Assembly: GCF_005116655.2 (NCBI RefSeq)
Contig: NZ_CP050698.1
Coordinates: 4,380,001 to 4,444,000, forward strand
Direction: 5' to 3'
Length of the DNA stretch: 64,000 bases
From: Desulfosediminicola flagellatus
Lineage (GTDB): Bacteria; Desulfobacterota; Desulfobulbia; Desulfobulbales; Desulfocapsaceae
Position 1 is the stretch's first letter. Each line of letters begins with the position of its first letter. Both the position numbers and the translations under genes were made by a program. The notes under the pieces are model-generated. The model was not told the origin of the DNA. It made no database searches and worked only from the letters and a program-made list of their open reading frames with translations. Below, piece after piece: positions 61,923 through 64,000 of the stretch.

Positions 61923-63264
61923 TGATCTGCAGCGAGAACAACTGCGTCAGCGCATCATAGGGTTAGGTGAAAGATCTCTGAAAAAGAGTTACTACCCTGA
62001 ATTGCAGAAACAGATCAGAGAGCTGGAGAAAACAAACGAAGAATTAAAAAAGCAGATAGCAAAACGAAAAAAATCTGAGGCTATCAGAACCAAGCTTGAA
62101 TCTCAACTTCGACAAGCACAAAAAATGGAAGCGATCGGCTCCCTGGCCGGTGGCATCGCGCATGATTTCAATAATATTCTCTCGGCCATAATCGGGTACA
62201 CCGAACTAGCTGGAATCCATCTGCAACAATATGACAAATCTAAGAAGCCTACCGTAACACATGATCTTGAAGGTATTCTGCGAAGTGCAGACAGAGCTAA
62301 ACAACTGGTTCAACAGATACTCTCATTCAGCAGCAAAAAGACCGGAGAACTGGCTCCGGTCGATATCAAGAGTCTCATTGTTGAAACATCTAAAATGCTA
62401 CGCGCCCTCATCCCGACAACGATTTCAATCGAACACGACTTTCAAATTGCTAACAGCACAATCCTGGCTGATGAAATCCAGCTCAGCCAGGTTATCATGA
62501 ACCTTGGTACAAATGCATATCAGGCCATGCGCAACACAGGTGGCACATTGCTGTTTGAATTAATGGAAACTGCAATTCAACACGATGACATTTTCTATTC
62601 CCATCTGGGATTGCGTCCCGGCCCCTATATCATTTTACGCGTAACAGATACCGGCTGCGGTATGAATAAAAAGACCGTTGATAAAATTTTCGACCCGTAT
62701 TTCAGCACAAAGAGAAAAGAGGGAGGCACAGGGCTGGGCCTGTCTGTAGTGCATGGAATTATCACTCAGCATAAAGGTCACATTTCAGTGTATAGCGAGC
62801 CAGGTAAAGGCAGCACTTTCTGGATCTATTTGCCAACCATGCAGAACACAGAGATATCAGACAATCCAACAGAAGAATCAGCAAAACTGCAGATAGGCAG
62901 CGAACGAATTCTTGTAGTAGATGACGAAGTCCAGATTCTTGAAATCCTGAAAGGATTACTGGGTAACCTGCACTACGTTGTCACCACGTCATCATCCCCG
63001 GATGAAGCGCTTTCGATATTCTGCAACGCACCGGAGAGTTTTGACCTGCTTATCACTGATATGAATATGCCAAACATGAATGGTGCCGAATTAATCAAAA
63101 GTGTGCGCCAGATCTGCCCGGAAATTCCGGTCATTCTCTGCACCGGCTTCAGTGAATTTATGAATACGGAAAACACCGAAGCATTAGGTTTATCCAGATA
63201 CCTCATGAAGCCAGTTACACTCAAACAATTAAACACGGCGATCCGGGGCCTTCTTGACACCTAA
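61906..63264 (+). CDS. Soluble hybrid histidine kinase with C-terminal receiver
   Basis: 452 residues, no membrane segment. A coiled coil (about 25-70, LEKTNEELKKQIAKRKKSEA) leads to the H-box AIGSLAGGIAHDFNNIL (His near 84). The N-box NLGTNAYQAM and GGTGLGLSVVHGII follow. A receiver at about 330-450 has LVVDDE and LLITDMNMPNMNG. No sensory domain is visible, so it may read a partner's state. It overlaps the alcohol dehydrogenase gene by 17 nt, an uncommon pairing. Confidence 0.92.
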   Translation: MKKPSDDLQREQLRQRIIGLGERSLKKSYYPELQKQIRELEKTNEELKKQIAKRKKSEAIRTKLESQLRQAQKMEAIGSLAGGIAHDFNNILSAIIGYTELAGIHLQQYDKSKKPTVTHDLEGILRSADRAKQLVQQILSFSSKKTGELAPVDIKSLIVETSKMLRALIPTTISIEHDFQIANSTILADEIQLSQVIMNLGTNAYQAMRNTGGTLLFELMETAIQHDDIFYSHLGLRPGPYIILRVTDTGCGMNKKTVDKIFDPYFSTKRKEGGTGLGLSVVHGIITQHKGHISVYSEPGKGSTFWIYLPTMQNTEISDNPTEESAKLQIGSERILVVDDEVQILEILKGLLGNLHYVVTTSSSPDEALSIFCNAPESFDLLITDMNMPNMNGAELIKSVRQICPEIPVILCTGFSEFMNTENTEALGLSRYLMKPVTLKQLNTAIRGLLDT

Positions 63265-63401
63265 GGCATTTAAAAACGGAAAACCAACAATCTCTTATAC
63301 CAGTGTATAGTGTCGTAGTAGCCAGTTCCGCCGTCCTTTGCTTCTTCTCTGCAGAACCTAAAACATATCTCAATCCACTAATGAATTGCAGAAATGTCGT
63401 T

Positions 63402-64000
63402 CTATATGTCTTTATCTACTTTGAGGATTTTATCCCCAGGACGTAAAGCCGCTCCTTCCTTTGCGGAAATAGCAGTTACAATACCGTCGATCTCTGTCAC
63501 CACCGGAGTCTGCATCTTCATAGCTTCCATTACGGCTACCCTGTCTCCCGCCTTTACCTCCTGACCTTCATCTACTGATATTTTTACAAGATTGCCTGAA
63601 AAAGAAGCACGGATATCACCTGCCATCGCCAAATCCATTATTTCTTCTTTATCCAGTATCGCGGCAACAGCCTCACCACCAATTATATTTTCAGGGGCAA
63701 ACCTATACATCCGGGGATAATGATCAACAGTCAGATAGACTACCGTCTCTCCGGTATCCACAACCGGTGAAGGTCCTATCTCTACAATATGCTCCTTGCC
63801 CAGCATGTCTGTAAAATTAAGTGTGTCCCCTATCTCAAAGCCTCCTTGACGATAAAAAATTGATGGAGGAAGCACATGGGCCATACCATAATCTTCTTCA
63901 AACTTAATAAAATCTACGGCATCTTTAGGGTGTTGCAGATACAGCACCAGTTGCTGACTGTCCGGCTCTCTACCAATTTTTTCATGTAGATCCGCTTTCT
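63402..64000 (-). CDS. Pyruvate carboxylase subunit B / oxaloacetate decarboxylase alpha, C-terminal part
   Basis: The frame is open to the right edge, so the N-terminal carboxyltransferase barrel lies outside the window. The visible ~199 residues begin with KADLHEKIGREPDSQQLVLY, continue through the conserved helical linker (DYGMAHVLPPSIFYRQGG), and end in a biotinyl domain with the biotin Lys in AVMEAMKMQTPV. The organisation, with the biotin domain on the transcarboxylase subunit, fits the two-subunit pyruvate carboxylase or the decarboxylase; the window cannot separate the two. Confidence 0.9.
   Translation of the reverse strand, partial: KADLHEKIGREPDSQQLVLYLQHPKDAVDFIKFEEDYGMAHVLPPSIFYRQGGFEIGDTLNFTDMLGKEHIVEIGPSPVVDTGETVVYLTVDHYPRMYRFAPENIIGGEAVAAILDKEEIMDLAMAGDIRASFSGNLVKISVDEGQEVKAGDRVAVMEAMKMQTPVVTEIDGIVTAISAKEGAALRPGDKILKVDKDI

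Noticed and set aside
1..64000. tRNA or rRNA genes
   Set aside because: No cloverleaf-like or rRNA-like stretch was seen in the spacers by eye; a covariance-model scan would settle it.

Overview
The window reads as chromosomal DNA of a strict or facultative anaerobe of the Desulfobacterota, most likely a marine or sediment sulfate/sulfur metaboliser near Desulfobulbales. This is inferred from gene content, not from a marker gene. The pointers are a membrane FeS electron-transfer flavoprotein oxidoreductase with etfBA, a stand-alone biotin-carrying pyruvate carboxylase/oxaloacetate decarboxylase subunit, a WtpA-type tungstate-binding protein, a tdh-kbl threonine pathway, a periplasmic haem-c sensor, and a cytochrome bd oxidase for oxygen defence. 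I found no rRNA, tRNA, phage or CRISPR array. Genes are mostly intact, in short operons on both strands, separated by AT-rich spacers that carry small repeats.

Layout. 1-2.1 kb: a PAS histidine kinase cut by the left edge, with a frame-broken stretch upstream. 2.1-4.7 kb: cydAB. 4.9-5.5 kb: a 58-codon lysine-rich mini-gene followed by two 149-bp palindromic repeats. 5.7-9.1 kb: a TroA/Ytg-type metal ABC operon whose permease is fused to a DtxR/MntR-like repressor. 9.4-10.7 kb: a double-receiver diguanylate cyclase. 10.8-14.3 kb: a polar amino-acid ABC transporter with two permease domains in one chain. 14.6-16.8 kb: kbl and tdh. 17-22 kb: a hybrid kinase, a homocysteine-methyltransferase-like enzyme and an APC permease. 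23.4-26.2 kb: a zinc ABC operon headed by a ribbon-helix-helix protein with a cysteine/histidine tail, divergent from a soluble P-type-ATPase-like HAD protein. 27.1-33.4 kb: a VWA, PspA-like and membrane protein operon divergent from an OmpR-type two-component pair. 33.7-35.8 kb: a tandem-ACT protein and a degenerate PII protein behind a sigma-54-like promoter, then a small winged-helix protein. 36-40 kb: the haem sensor, a RAYT transposase in its own inverted repeats and an SLC13 carrier. 41.3-46 kb: a FemAB-like/NodB-like gene pair, the tungstate-binding protein and an MshEN-TM protein. 46.8-52 kb: serB, an FAH-family enzyme, fadH and a radical SAM protein. 52-60.5 kb: a fatty/branched acyl-CoA oxidation locus (FadL porin, thioesterase, SCP2, etfA, etfB, FeS membrane oxidoreductase, acyl-CoA dehydrogenase) divergent from a MerR regulator. 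60.8-64 kb: an iron alcohol dehydrogenase, a hybrid kinase, and the biotin subunit cut by the right edge.

How parts work together. The acyl-CoA dehydrogenase, EtfAB and the membrane FeS oxidoreductase form a path from acyl-CoA to the quinone pool. FadL, the thioesterase and SCP2 handle the substrate. A shared ACCTTTACGT element lies in the merR/acd intergenic region (twice), upstream of fadL, and upstream of the alcohol dehydrogenase, which suggests one regulon. The two metal ABC operons each seem to carry their own regulator: a repressor fused to the permease in one, and a small RHH protein in the other. The strongest candidates for something not well described are this RHH zinc regulator, the PII-like/tandem-ACT pair, the acyl-CoA regulon, the Ytg-type fusion outside Chlamydia, and the lysine-rich mini-protein.
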